A DNA stretch of 64,000 bases from Sphagnum magellanicum (Eukaryota; Streptophyta; Sphagnopsida; Sphagnales; Sphagnaceae), in NCBI GenBank assembly GCA_021904315.1, contig CM038918.1:19715303-19779302 (forward strand), written 5' to 3'. Under the pieces are notes generated by a model, which was not told the DNA's origin, made no database searches, and saw only the letters and a program-made list of their open reading frames with translations. Both the position numbers and the translations under genes were made by a program. Shown here piece after piece: positions 37,280-48,054 of the stretch (the stretch's first letter is position 1; each line of letters starts with the position of its first letter).

Positions 37280-37370
37280 ATAGTTGAAACATAACAACAT
37301 AGTAGTTATAATGTAGTGGCATAGTAGTTGTAACATAATGGCATAATAGTTGTAATAATCTACTTGCAAC
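37280..37370. repeat. Short degenerate tandem repeat with GGCATA-TAGTTGTAA unit
   Basis: The word agtggcatagtagttgtaac and variants (tggcataatagttgtaat, acatagtagttataat) repeat about four times with a spacing near 25 bases. Not coding. Confidence 0.55.
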
Positions 37371-39091
37371 ATAGTTGCACAAGTTGCATATGTATACAAT
37401 TTCATATACAATGAGTTGTGATGTGGCAACTCTTGCAATTTCTTTGATAATTGTAAAAATATGATAAGTTGCACATGGTCATTGTAATTCAAAATTGCAA
37501 CTAAAACTCAATTACAAGCCTAGTTCCAAAACATTTATTTTCTTATAATGTCTTACAAATTTATCTTATTTATCATTAGCAACAAAAACTTGCCATGATG
37601 CTCACCTATTCTCATTTTGTTTATTACATTATGGAAGTCCTTATTGTAGTTGTTTAAAACATTGTGTACATAATTACTATTGATTAAAATGTTTTTAATA
37701 TGTCATTGGAACATTTGCATTATTTTGAAATGAATTTAATGAAAATCCCCAAAAAAAAAAAAATCATTTTTGATTGACATACATGGAGTTTGTAAAGTGG
37801 TATAGATAGTGATTTCTATTACAAGTAACAAAAATTTAAAAATATGGGGGGTGGAAATGAAATACAATGAGCTAACATGATTACTTTAGAAAAGGACTAT
37901 ATGTCCTTTTTCCCCCAAAAACACTTTTTCATATGAATGGATTTTGAAACAATTGTTTTTGCAACTTGTTATAAGAAATGTTTATACTTGTCCAAGTGCA
38001 TGACATCTTTTTTTCTTCATCATTTTTGAATAAATATGAATTTTTGAAAATGTTCTAATTCCTTGTAAATTTAGTGTTTCGTCTTAAAAAATAATAATAA
38101 ATTTCAAATCATAACCAATTTTTAATTTTTTACATTTTTATGTTTTTTTGTGTAATAAAATATAACTTTTCTTAACACATCATATACATCTTACCCCATT
38201 TATGTGTGGCAAAGGATTTTTGAAGTTTTAAAATTTTGGATCGATTTTGGAAAGTTTTTTGAATTTTTAAAGTTTTAGAATTCCACATATTTTAGGGTAT
38301 GAATGTTTTTTTAATGTGCTTAATAGTTTTTTATCTTCTTAAAATTTTTTCCATCAAATGTGTTTCATTATATGACTCCTTTTGATAGTCCTTTGCAAAA
38401 TTGACTTTTGTTTGATGCTTTGCTATTCATTTTTAGAGGTTTTAAATCAAAACTTAAACTTAAAATTTCATTAAATGGACTTTTGGTTTGAGTTTCTTAA
38501 CATTCATATGAATGAAAAAATAATAATTTGCCATGATTGTCATGGCTTTAAATGATAAAACATATATATTTATCCAATTCTGATTGTTTTTCTTTATGAT
38601 TCAACATATTTTTTGGCTTGTTGGATTGTGATTACACCTTGAAGCACATTCCTTTAATGCTTCACAATAAATCCAAATGCTGAGATGTCAAGGATACATA
38701 AATGACATTATATTTTTCTAAAATAAAAAAAAAACCCATTCTCATGCATGAAATAATTGAAACATTGATTAAATGACTTTAACCCAAATTAAATTCACTA
38801 CTTATCACAAATTCACCTACACTTCACCATGGCTTAAAGGCGTGAAGAAATAACTATTTTCCTTATAAAATATTTTGCATTTTTTAGTGGAAATTAGGTT
38901 GGAATGAAACATTTTAATGTTTTGCAAGTTTAGAGCCTCATAACCTATGGCCCAAATACGCTAAATGAAACATGAAATATTATTTTTTGAACCTTTACAT
39001 GAAGAGCTTTCCAATGTCATGTCAAATTTTTCAATAAGTGTATGGTTTTGTCCTTTCAAAGCACAATATTTTTAGTACAAGGACATTTGGA

Positions 39092-39138
39092 TCTTCAAAT
39101 CTATTCACAATCTATACATATGTGAATAGATTTGAAGA
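39092..39138. repeat. Perfect 18-bp hairpin
   Basis: The left arm TCTTCAAATCTATTCACA (39092–39109) and the right arm (39121–39138) are perfect reverse complements around an 11-base loop. The element sits at the point where the alignment of duplicated copy B with copy A ends. It may be a breakpoint palindrome or a tiny inverted-repeat insertion. Confidence 0.85.
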
Positions 39139-39179
39139 CAAAACTTTCAAAAGGTGAAAATTTTCATTCCTCAAATTTT

Positions 39180-40260
39180 CCTTGGAAAAGACTCTTGGAA
39201 TTTTTGCTTTTCTCAACCCCACATGAATGGGGATAACACTTTGAACTTGCTTACCTTTTGTGCAGGCAAAAACTCAAGGTTGAAAATATGATCAACAAAT
39301 TATATGATTATTGGAGGGAAAATTTTATGCTTGACCTCCTCTGACACATTCCCTAGCTCCTTGATAGATTTAAATGTGAGTCTAAAGTGAAAACATCGAA
39401 AAAACAAGGAGTTAGGTGCACGTTTTCTGGCTCATAGCACTTCGGGGGTAGAGGGGCGTGCTAGAGCTCTAGGATGGGACTAGGAAGATGGACAAGCAAT
39501 TCACTTATTCACATAGACCTGCACAAACCAAACAACAAGTTGGTTAGTGAATAGTTGGAGCACTTTTGGTGCTAGGATGAGCCACGGGCAAACTCGGATT
39601 CATAAGATTCACCATAAGTCGGACTTGGGGGAAGCCACCACCTTCCCCCTTATATTATTCTTTGTGCCTCTCCACAAGGCCCACATCTAAATGACATTTT
39701 GTCTCGGGATTCCCAAGTGGGAGTCCTAAAATTCCCAAAATTGGGACTCCTCTAATTTTGGGGGCCCATAACTTTGTGTGTAGACCTCCGATCAAAGTGA
39801 GGTCTAAAGCAAAGTTTTAGTCCTTGTCGAGAGCTTTCCAACAATATGTTGCATGCCACCTGCTCGCAAGGGAATTGGGGTGATTCCTGACTTTTAGTGG
39901 TCAAGAGTTAAATTGTCAATTCGACTCCCGACTTTTCTTTTGACAATATTGTGTTTCAAGTGTCCAAATGGGTCATGCAAGACCATTTCGGACATCTACG
40001 TTCCAGGAGTTTTCCAATGATATACGAAACGTATCAATCCAATGAATTTTGACCCTTGCAATCACCCTCTAAAAATTTGAGAATCCATTGGGACTTCAAC
40101 TCCCAAAATGGGAGTTCACTTGGGAGTGTGAGGGTTCATTATCTCACACTCTTTGCACTCTCGGGAGCATGAAATGTGAATCCCGGGCTCAGTCTTGGCC
40201 CGCACTTTTGCAAACCCTTGCTTTGGTTGCGAGCCCAAGGTTAGGATTATGACATCCTCC
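39180..40260. other. Less AT-rich block with recurring CATAACTTT / GAGCTTTCCAA modules
   Basis: Compared with the surrounding desert this block is richer in GC and contains words like GGGACTCC, CATAACTTTGTG and GAGCTTTCCAACAATAT. Related phrases recur at about 5142–5215, 33806–33865 and 38937–39015. No gene was recognised. It resembles the edge of a retroelement or another long dispersed repeat, inserted between duplicated copy B and the inverted copy that begins near 40330. Confidence 0.4.
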
Positions 40261-40329
40261 ACACCACTCTTATGAATATTTTAGGTTGTATAGGTTCTAT
40301 TAATCTATTCTTAGTGTCTTTGAGAATGT

Positions 40330-40650
40330 TTAATTTTTTAAAATATTAAACTTAAGTTGTTATGGGGTAATGAAATATAGTTCTTACCCAACAAACTTTT
40401 TCTCACGTGAAAACTTCAATGAATTCAAGATTTTGTGTTTTATTCATACATAGCTACAAATGAGGTTTATGACATCTATTGAAACCTTCTTCCAAAAGCT
40501 TGTGGCCTTCCCACTACCAATCCCATTGGGTGTAAACATAATACAAGGAGCAACACATTCACATTTATGTGACTCTTTAGAAAACATCAAATTACCTTAT
40601 GAGCTAACGTAATGAGTTGAGATTGATTAAATAGTGCGATGGATTATAAA
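40330..40650 (-). repeat. Inverted copy of the 33930–34260 segment
   Basis: Reading the minus strand gives, in order, GCGATGGATTA, CACCCAATGG, GGGAAGGCCACA, GAAGAAGGTTTC, TTTGTAGCTATG, GAATTCATTGAAGTTTT and TTACCCCATAACAAC. These are the same landmarks as in 33930–34230. Similarity is about 75% by eye. Confidence 0.75.
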
Positions 40651-43440
40651 ATTCATGAATTTTGCAATGAAAAATGATACCCATGACAAAAATCATCACA
40701 TTTCATATTATGTCAAGGTGTACAAATTTTTTGCTTGTGATTATGTATAGGATAAAACCTTAAGATGGGGGATTTAGAAGAATAAAAGACCTACCCAAGG
40801 TGGGATCTAAAGGGAGGTTTCAAATTCTTGTAGATCCTCCCTTTGTGGAATTCATTTGACATAAAGCATGTGACCAATCTATTAATGGAATAATCATAAA
40901 TTCTTGCATGAGGCATGGAATCCCATGTGCAAACCATAATTTCCCTCCCACACAAGGAAATTACTCCTTGTAAAGCTTGCATTTATGTATGTTTTAAATC
41001 TTAATGTTTTATGCAAATTATTTTACAATAAAATTAACCAGTAGTTATAATTCACATGTCCTTAACTTGAGCATGCATTGGACTCAATTATGGAATGACA
41101 AAAAGAAACGTCTTTCTTGATATGAAGGCATACCTTCAAAATTGAGTGAAACATAAGTTCAAAACATGAAGAGGCCCAAGAAAGTGGAATATTCATAATT
41201 TACACAAATGGCAAATGTTGGGCATTATGTGAGAAACATGGATAGGACTCCCAATATGAATTCCAAATTGAGAATTAAGATTTCATAGGAGATTTCTTGA
41301 ATGTTCAAATGAGACTTGAAAAATGAAATCTCTTTTAAATCTAATGATATGTAGGTGATTGGGAAAATCTAAAAGCAATGAAAAATCCTTCTATTCTCAA
41401 AACTAGGTTCTTTCCTTACCTTTATAATCACTTAAAGATTTAGAATATAAATGAATCACTTCATTCAATCAAGTTTCCAATCCAGGTTTACAAAATGAGA
41501 GCTGAGATTTAGTACCCAAAAACTCAACTTGTCATTCCATACCATATATGATAAGACCTCCAGTTTGGTTTTCAGAATCTTCCTTGAATTTTTGATCATT
41601 TTCAAAAAAGAATCGAAAACCGTCTCAATGAAGACTAAATTCAATTTCATTACACTTAACTAAACATTTTAAAATAAAAATAATATGTTCAATTAATGCA
41701 CATACTTCGAAAATAAAGCTTCTGTAATATTAATTATGCACAATCAGTCCAATGCACCACTAACTTGCCTAAAATGCAAGGCTCATCTTATTATTATTAT
41801 TATTATTTTGAAGTTATACTGACATAACCTGATCTTATTCAAACAAGACAACACCATCACTGCAGGTTCTACAAAACTCGAAGACTCTTCTAATACAAAG
41901 TTCTAAGGTTGTGTTGGATTGTAGAACTTGACTTATAAGAGCTCAACAGCAACCTTCAGTCACTAACTTCCTCCCCCATCCTCCACCCATGAACCTGGTG
42001 CACTGGTGGGTGCTGGTCCTAAACCTAACCCCTAATCACTGGTTAGGATAATCACCCCATATTGTTTAGGATAACCACTGAATATCGGTTAACTCTTAAC
42101 CAAAATTGGGTGATTATCTTAAACAACAGAACACCTACAGTTATCAAGGCAATTTTTAGGGTTTCATAACAACAGTTATAAAAAATCAATGCACCAGTTC
42201 AAAAGTATAAAACCATAATTCCCAAAAAAATTCAAACAGACCAAATAACAATCAATATTCAAAATCACCCATTCTTTGAGGGCTTTCAAAAATAGGTAAC
42301 CAGAACTAGCCATTCTTTGATTCCTGTTTTAAAGAACCTTCTTTCCAGAGACTGGAATGGGTGGGTCTCTGCTTTCAAAATAATAAAACAAGGGGTGTGT
42401 CACATTAACATTAAAAAGTATCTTAAGGCAAAAGAAGAATTATGGAATTTCAAAGATTTCACCATGCAAAAATATAATCTTCAAAAAAACCCTCTAAAAG
42501 AAACCAAATCTTTCAAGATATCTTAATTCTATAACTAATCTCAAGTTTCAACAAAAACCAAAATGCCATATTTCAAAATCCTCATATAAAAATAAACCTA
42601 CCACCTCAGGGTCAAAATCACTTAAGCTACTCAACTCTATAATGAATCTAAACACAATATTCTTGCCTTGGCTTGGTAGGCAAGGCCCAAAACCAGAACT
42701 GGCAATTCTTTAACAAAATGAAATATCCACCCAACACTGGCCTTTGCCATCCTGTATACAGGAAACATATCTTATTGATCCAGATTTCAGAACAGGGAAC
42801 CAGAGCACATTGACTAGACACTCAGAACTAAGGATAGATTTGCACTAATGCAATTTGCAATTCACAAATTCCTCAATCAAATTGCAAATTAATCTCTACA
42901 ATTGTGAAGACAAAAGTGTGAACTTTGAAGCTTTGTTGTTCAAATCATGGAAGAAAAACATTATACCTAGTATATGGTTTTCCCATAGAACACTTTAATA
43001 CACAATTGCAAAAATGACCACCCATGTGAAAAATTCAAGCTTTTGCAAGTTGCTAAGGGTATCAAATAGGGTTTAGGGTTTATGTGATACAGCATAGCAA
43101 AGACTGAAGTGTTGGAAAATCCCTTTATCAAATTTGAAAGTAGTTTTGCTGAGCACCACTGCAGGACTAAAATTCTAACAGAGATCATACTCTATCCAAT
43201 GTTTATTGTCATAGCTCTCATGATGAAAGATCCGAGTTGCAGGCTTTGATCTAACCTAAGAGAAACACCCATTCCCAGGAAGCTGAAGGGCAAATGAGAC
43301 TAGATTTCCAAGGACAAATTAGAAGGCGAAGTGCAGCTGGTGTTGTCCTAAACGAATGAAGATCAAAGGACCAAAAACCAATCCCAAACAGAAATGAATT
43401 TTTTGAGCCCAAATGGAAATTCACAAATTTCCAAAGTCTG
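40651..43440. other. AT-rich intergenic stretch, no gene
   Basis: No recognisable exons. An (ATT)n run lies near 41786–41806 and a two-unit telomere-like word (GGGTTTAGGGTTTA) near 43069–43082. The last few hundred bases are probably the 3' flank of the trihelix gene. Confidence 0.5.
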
Positions 43441-43444
43441 AATT

Positions 43445-43447
<3 letters not shown>

Positions 43448-43493
<46 letters not shown>
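43448..43493. repeat. (AG)23 microsatellite
   Basis: A pure AG tract of 46 bases about 85 bp beyond the stop codon of the trihelix gene. It would be a (CT)n run in that gene's 3'-UTR if transcribed. Confidence 0.97.
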
Positions 43494-43496
<3 letters not shown>

Positions 43497-43578
43497 TCTA
43501 GTGTGTGTTTGGTCGTAAGAGAATCAGAATTATGTAGTGGGTGCATCTTGAAGTAAGAGAATGGGACTTTTGTGGGTT

Positions 43579-44826
43579 TTATGGGACATGATGATCTAGT
43601 GCTGCTGTAGTAGTAGTAGTTGATGTTGTTGTGTCAGCTGCGAGTAGTAGGATGGCGGAGGCAAGAGTGTTGACGGCAGTGATGAGTCCTGCTACTCCAG
43701 CTCTACTGATCTCCGTCTTGGCTTCTTCGATATGGAGCTTACGTTCTTCCACTCCCAGCAAGTCTCTGTGTCGTCTGTCTTTCTTGTCCTCGCAAGCAAG
43801 CAGCGTCTGCATTATCTCTACCGTGCTCTTGAACATGGACGGCGCTATTGCAGCAGCTGATCCTTCCAATTCAACGTTGTTTGTATGCACCTTCCTTCTC
43901 TTTGCAGCTGCAGCAGCCCCGGCAGCTATCTGATCAGCTTCTGCATCCTCGAAACTAGACTCATCTCCTTCTTCTGCAATTCCACACCCAGCACACCTCC
44001 AAAACTCCCTTGTAAGATCAACAGAAGTCTGAAAAAGCCAGAGCTGATTCGTCCAGCTCCATGTTCCGGCAAAAAAACCATTGCAGCACACCATCGCACT
44101 GGTGGAGTAAGGAATCAAGAATCATATACCAGAGAGAGTGGGGTCGGGCTCTGAAGAGAGTTGTTCGTGAGCGTGCTGTTCTTGCATGGGCGAGTGCAGC
44201 GACGTAGCTTGTATCTGCAGTATGGGGGAGAAGTGTTGTCGCGGAGACCCTGGAGCTGGTGCTGGGATTTGATCAAACACCGCCGTCGGGAGCAGCAGCT
44301 TGCGAGCTGGGAATCGACTGTGATCAGTAACGACGTCCTGAAGAGCGCAATATACTTCTTTCAGTAAGCTTGAAGGCAAGCCTTTCTCCTTGCGCTCGTG
44401 CTTCTCCATCTTCCAGTACGAGATAGGTTCAGGTGGATTACGAAGCTCCTCGTAGTCGCGAACCTTTTTGTAGTCGCGAAGCAGATTGTCCCATTTATCG
44501 CTGCACTGATTTTGGTTCCTCAAACACCCAAACTTCCAGCAGTAATTCTCCACCCATTTCCAGCACACCTGTTGCTGATCCGCGCCGCCGCGAGGCCTAG
44601 ATTTTCTTCTCTGCAGCTGCAGCTTTGACTGATCGCCGGCTCCTAGTACCTTCAGACGCCGATTGTCGTCCAACTTCTTGGCAGCGATGAGCACAACGGT
44701 CTCATGCAGGGTCCAACTGCCCTTACGACACTCGATACGATCACCTGCCTCCGGTTTTACTTGTACTTCGCCGAATGCAATCTGCTGCAGCAGTTGTTGG
44801 TTAGAGTCGGCAGCATACTCCGCCAT
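43579..44826 (-). CDS. ASR3-like trihelix transcription factor, 2 exons
   Basis: Exon 1 is 44826–44130 and exon 2 is 43973–43579 on the minus strand. A 156-bp intron (Gtatat…ttgcAG) keeps phase and gives 363 residues. The trihelix (GT/Myb-like) domain covers about residues 34–126. It has Trp38 (RKGSWTLHE), Trp89 or 91 (VCWKWVENYC) and Trp112 (CSDKWDNLLRDYKKVRDYE), followed by the fourth helix PISYWKMEKHERKEKGLP and LLKEVYCAL. This organisation is that of the ASR3 family, nuclear DNA-binding factors that include an immunity repressor in Arabidopsis. The C-terminal part has AEEGDES-type acidic residues at the junction, an Ala run, a basic KRRK (257–260) as a likely nuclear localisation signal, and a charged helix region ending in a Thr-rich tail. 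Exon 2 could be entered at other acceptors; only the one used keeps phase. Target genes are unknown. Confidence 0.86.
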
Positions 44827-45780
44827 GATCTATCCCGCCGCACAAGCATCTCTCTCCCACCCAGTCCACTTTCTAAAAAGTTTTGCAAGTCCCGCTGTGT
44901 GTTTGCGCGAGCTTCTTTCTTCTAATTCCCTACCGTTGCTCCTCCCTCAATATCTCGCGCGCATCACCAAAGCTCTCAGCCGCGGATGTGGCTTGCAGAT
45001 GTAGCTTCAGATGTAGCACGTGACTTCACATCTGCCAGTGGCTTGTGGATGGATGCAGCTCGAATCCCAATCCTGGTCGACATATTAAGGAAAACAGTTG
45101 CTCATTAGAGTCTCCAGCACACGATCGAACTCACGTTATATAAATGCTCATCGAAATCACAAATACCGCAAGCTGCAGTTGCGCCGCATCATACGTTCAA
45201 AACTGCTACTCGTGTATATAAACACATGAGCAAAATCGTTCTATCGAATATACAAGCTTGATATGGAAATCGGTGCTGATGTCGAGATACGAAAAGGGAG
45301 CTCAAACCCTCAAACTCCTCATTCACCGCTAGCCTAAAAAAACCATTCCTGGAGCTCGACAACTAACTACCACCTATACAAGAAATCTGCATTTCCCGGA
45401 GCTCGAGAACTAAGTACCTGTGAAACTAGCTGCCCAAACTAATATTGCTCAACAAGATCAAACTGGAACTGCAACGGTAATTATTTGGCGAAAACAAACA
45501 CAGAACTCAAATGTTTCGAAGCAGCAACAGCTTCACATGAAGAATAAGAACAGGAAGAGATTGTACCGATGTAGCAGCGTGAGATGCGTTGTAAAAGTTG
45601 GTAGCTGCTGAGTTACGAGTCTGTGAGATTCTTCGTGCGTGAAAGACGCGGATGATGCGGATGTGGAGCTGCATCGGTGTAGAGAATCGAGAGAGAGAGA
45701 GAGAGAGAGAGAGGAGCATCAGGAGCTGCCGCACGACGAAGGGGGTAGGAATTAAATCAATGTGCAGTCTCCGCCGCCAC
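44827..45780 (-). promoter_or_regulatory. Upstream region of the trihelix gene
   Basis: The region is GC-neutral and gene-like in composition. A palindromic G-box CACGTG lies at 45017–45022, about 190 bp before the start codon. A (GA)n tract lies at about 45689–45713. The likely 5'-UTR and promoter are here; no coding exon is supported. Open frames on both strands are short and low in information. Confidence 0.45.
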
Positions 45781-46299
45781 CTGCCCGGCGTTTTACTCTA
45801 CACTAGAAAAAAATAGTGTATGTCAGTCTTTCCCCAATGGGCATCCTCAGTCTCATTTTTTTTTTCCATTTTTGGCAAATCGAAACCAAGAATGGCGATG
45901 GTCCCAAAAAATATTTAGCATTAGTGGCGATAAAAATTTCAAACAAAAAACTGTCAAAGACAGTTTAATAACTGCCAGAAAGAAAACCCCCCCAAATTTT
46001 TTTAAAAAAAATCAGTGGTGGACGGTTATAAGAATCAGGGAAAGGACCCGGAGGTTATCATGGCGGTTCTTAAGATTCACAGCCCTGGTTCTCACGAACC
46101 TCAAAAGACCTGGCTTTGGCACCCAACCATGGGTCTCCAAAAAGGAAAAAGACCGGTTCTTTGGAGTCTATATATAAAACTAAACGCTATGTTCTGCATG
46201 GTAAAGGGTGGCACTAGTAGCATCCAGTGTAGTGGAAGGGATGTCCCACTTATAACTGGTCCAGTCTGGTAGAATGAGACTTGAGGAGACGCTGTTCTT
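45781..46299. other. Intergenic stretch next to LINE 3' end
   Basis: The segment 45840–46010 carries AT-rich words of the type aatGGCGAt and ccaaaaaatatttagc seen at other gene-island edges. No gene is recognised. Two open plus-strand frames (45872–46177 and 46015–46272) lack domains. Confidence 0.4.
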
Positions 46300-47978
46300 C
46301 TTTCTTTCTTTCTTTCTTTTAATTTAACGTCAATACTCGGACCAGAGAGATCCATTTGACGACAATTACAAAGTTGACTTGATCAAAACACTCCTGTTGT
46401 CTAGGCAAGAAACTAAGTACAAAGCTACCGCTTTCTGATTAGCCGAATGCATCAATTCAGGAAGTAAGGTGCACGGTGTCAATTGTTTCCCTAACTGTTG
46501 ACTAAACTTGTAACGAATGTCATGGTGAGCTGGGCACACTAATAACAAGTGGTCTTCATCCTCAACAGCTCCTAGGGAACATAGACGACAAATCCTGTCT
46601 CTCCTCGGGACACTCTCAGGCTTTGCATGCCTGCCACACTCTACCTCCAAACGATGGTTTGAACATCTGAACCTTGACAAAGATTGCCTAAGTTGAACAT
46701 TTGTGATCACTTGCAAATACCTCTGATGTGCATATGAGTATCCAGATTCTATTGTACAGCTTGTGTTCATCAGCTGGTATGTACGTAATCTGCTACTTTT
46801 GGTTCTGACCTGGTCACCATAAGTGGATTCTAGGTAAGAAGCCCGTGCCCTTGCTATAGCACATTTGATATTAGCATAGAGAACTTGAACACCTTGGTCT
46901 TTAAGCCACAACTGCACGTTCCGGAGCCAACATTGTTGGTTATCATTGAGCATGCTGAGCATCTGGATCTGGGTCTGGTAGGCACAGGACAACAAACGAT
47001 CTGCTGTGGATTTCCGTAATCTATCATAATACTTGAGAGTTTGTTGCCACCAAAAATATTCTAATGGATACCTTCCAAACTCCCCCAACACAACAAAAGT
47101 GCTTGTTGTTTTATTGACCCCTAATATTCTTCTCAGGAACATTCTATGAACTTGTTCTGCTTGTTGCAACCCTTTCGCCCCTGTACAACCTGTCCACACC
47201 TCGCATGCATAGCTTAGTACTGGGCGTACCAGTGAGTCGAACAATTGACACATTACTTCCGGATCTGTTATGCTCAGATCATTGCATCTGCGGCGTAATG
47301 CAAACAGTGCCTTCTTCCCAGCAGCAGTCAATTTGGCTATTGCTACTACCATGCCTTTTGTACTATGTAACTCTAAGCCCAAGTATCTGAATGATTGAAC
47401 CCGCTCAATGGTTGTCCCTCTGTATGTGAACTCTGGCGCTACACTGCGGTGTTTCTCAAACACCACCACCTTGGTCTTGCTCACATTGATGACCAATTGT
47501 CGGACAACACAAAACTCAGACAAAGCATTTATTTGTTTCTGCAACCCTTGTGGGGTTTCTGACATCAATGCCAGATCATCGGCATACAACAGTAATTTGA
47601 TTATTATGTCTGCCAGTTGTGGCGGGCTGTCGCCCTCAAGTGCATTTAGATGTTTCTCAAGTCCATCAAGATAGAGTCCAAAAAGCAGTGGACTCAGTGG
47701 ACAGCCTTGTTTGACCCCAATGCCACATGGGAACTGGGCTGATAGCCCTTCTGTTGGATGCATAACTCTAACGCTATCCTGGCTATACATGCTCTGTAGA
47801 CACTGCATGAAGCGACCCACAATTCCCATTTCATCTAACACTTGCCATAGCAGATCACGGGGCTGTTCAATCAAGTGGAACTGGCTAATGGGTGTTACCA
47901 GGGCCTGTTCCAGGCCATACCAACTTTTCCGTATTGCTCGATTCCCAGCACTCCTGGAACCATGAGAACCACCCAGTG
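46300..47978 (-). mobile_element. 5'-truncated LINE (non-LTR retrotransposon)
   Basis: The reverse-transcriptase ORF ends at 46366. It is followed on the minus strand by a short 3' region and a simple (AAAG)n tail (about 46322–46300), as is usual for LINE 3' ends. At the 5' side homology to reverse transcriptase begins only within the domain, so the endonuclease ORF and the front of the RT are missing. A T21 run on the plus strand (47979–47999) abuts the 5' side. Target-site duplications were not identified. Confidence 0.8.
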
Positions 47979-48054
47979 TTTTTTTTTTTTTTTTTTTTTC
48001 AATTTTCTCATGTTCCTCCAGAAGGGGGGAACATTCACAAGAGGATTTAACCAA
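46366..48054 (-). CDS. LINE reverse transcriptase ORF, truncated at 5' end
   Basis: The 562-codon open frame contains RT motifs: PRDLLWQVLDEMGI, GVKQGCPLSPLLFGLYLDG (residues 113–131) and the catalytic YADD at 157–160, followed by L-INVSKTKVVVF and FRYLGLEL. Downstream are thumb-like sequence (LFDSLVRPVLSYACEVWTG) and a C-terminal CxxC-x9-H-x4-C zinc-knuckle-like motif (Cys489, Cys492, His502, Cys507). The usual motif A (F-D--KAFD) expected just before PRDLL is replaced by unrelated residues. The first ~45 codons, including a poly-Lys run from a poly(A) tract, are not RT. The frame is intact for over 480 codons, so insertion may be fairly recent, but the protein cannot be active as it stands. 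There is no evidence of host use. Confidence 0.9.
   Translation of the reverse strand: MVKSSCECSPLLEEHEKIEKKKKKKTLGGSHGSRSAGNRAIRKSWYGLEQALVTPISQFHLIEQPRDLLWQVLDEMGIVGRFMQCLQSMYSQDSVRVMHPTEGLSAQFPCGIGVKQGCPLSPLLFGLYLDGLEKHLNALEGDSPPQLADIIIKLLLYADDLALMSETPQGLQKQINALSEFCVVRQLVINVSKTKVVVFEKHRSVAPEFTYRGTTIERVQSFRYLGLELHSTKGMVVAIAKLTAAGKKALFALRRRCNDLSITDPEVMCQLFDSLVRPVLSYACEVWTGCTGAKGLQQAEQVHRMFLRRILGVNKTTSTFVVLGEFGRYPLEYFWWQQTLKYYDRLRKSTADRLLSCAYQTQIQMLSMLNDNQQCWLRNVQLWLKDQGVQVLYANIKCAIARARASYLESTYGDQVRTKSSRLRTYQLMNTSCTIESGYSYAHQRYLQVITNVQLRQSLSRFRCSNHRLEVECGRHAKPESVPRRDRICRLCSLGAVEDEDHLLLVCPAHHDIRYKFSQQLGKQLTPCTLLPELMHSANQKAVALYLVSCLDNRSVLIKSTL
47979..47999. repeat. Poly(T) run, 21 bases
   Basis: A 21-base T tract on the plus strand at the 5' edge of the LINE. 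Read on the minus strand it is a poly(A) that could be the tail of another retro-inserted sequence lying above 48000, into or beside which the LINE fragment is joined. Confidence 0.9.

Larger units (their letters stand above)
35060..39120. repeat. Diverged duplicated segment, copy B (direct orientation)
   Basis: The blocks 35060–35300 and 35300–35700 match copy A near 30740–31000 and 31500–31960. The blocks 37700–37740 and 38740–39070 match 32640–32700 and 33570–33910 (for example CATG-AATAATTGAAAC, TTAATGTTTT-CAAGTTT-GAGCCTCATAAC). A microsatellite and other AT-rich sequence interrupt the match. The relation to copy A is direct, offset about 4–5 kb. Confidence 0.55.

Noticed and set aside
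47205-47965. Plus-strand frames opposite the LINE
   Set aside because: They are antisense shadows of the reverse-transcriptase ORF, which has clear motifs on the minus strand.
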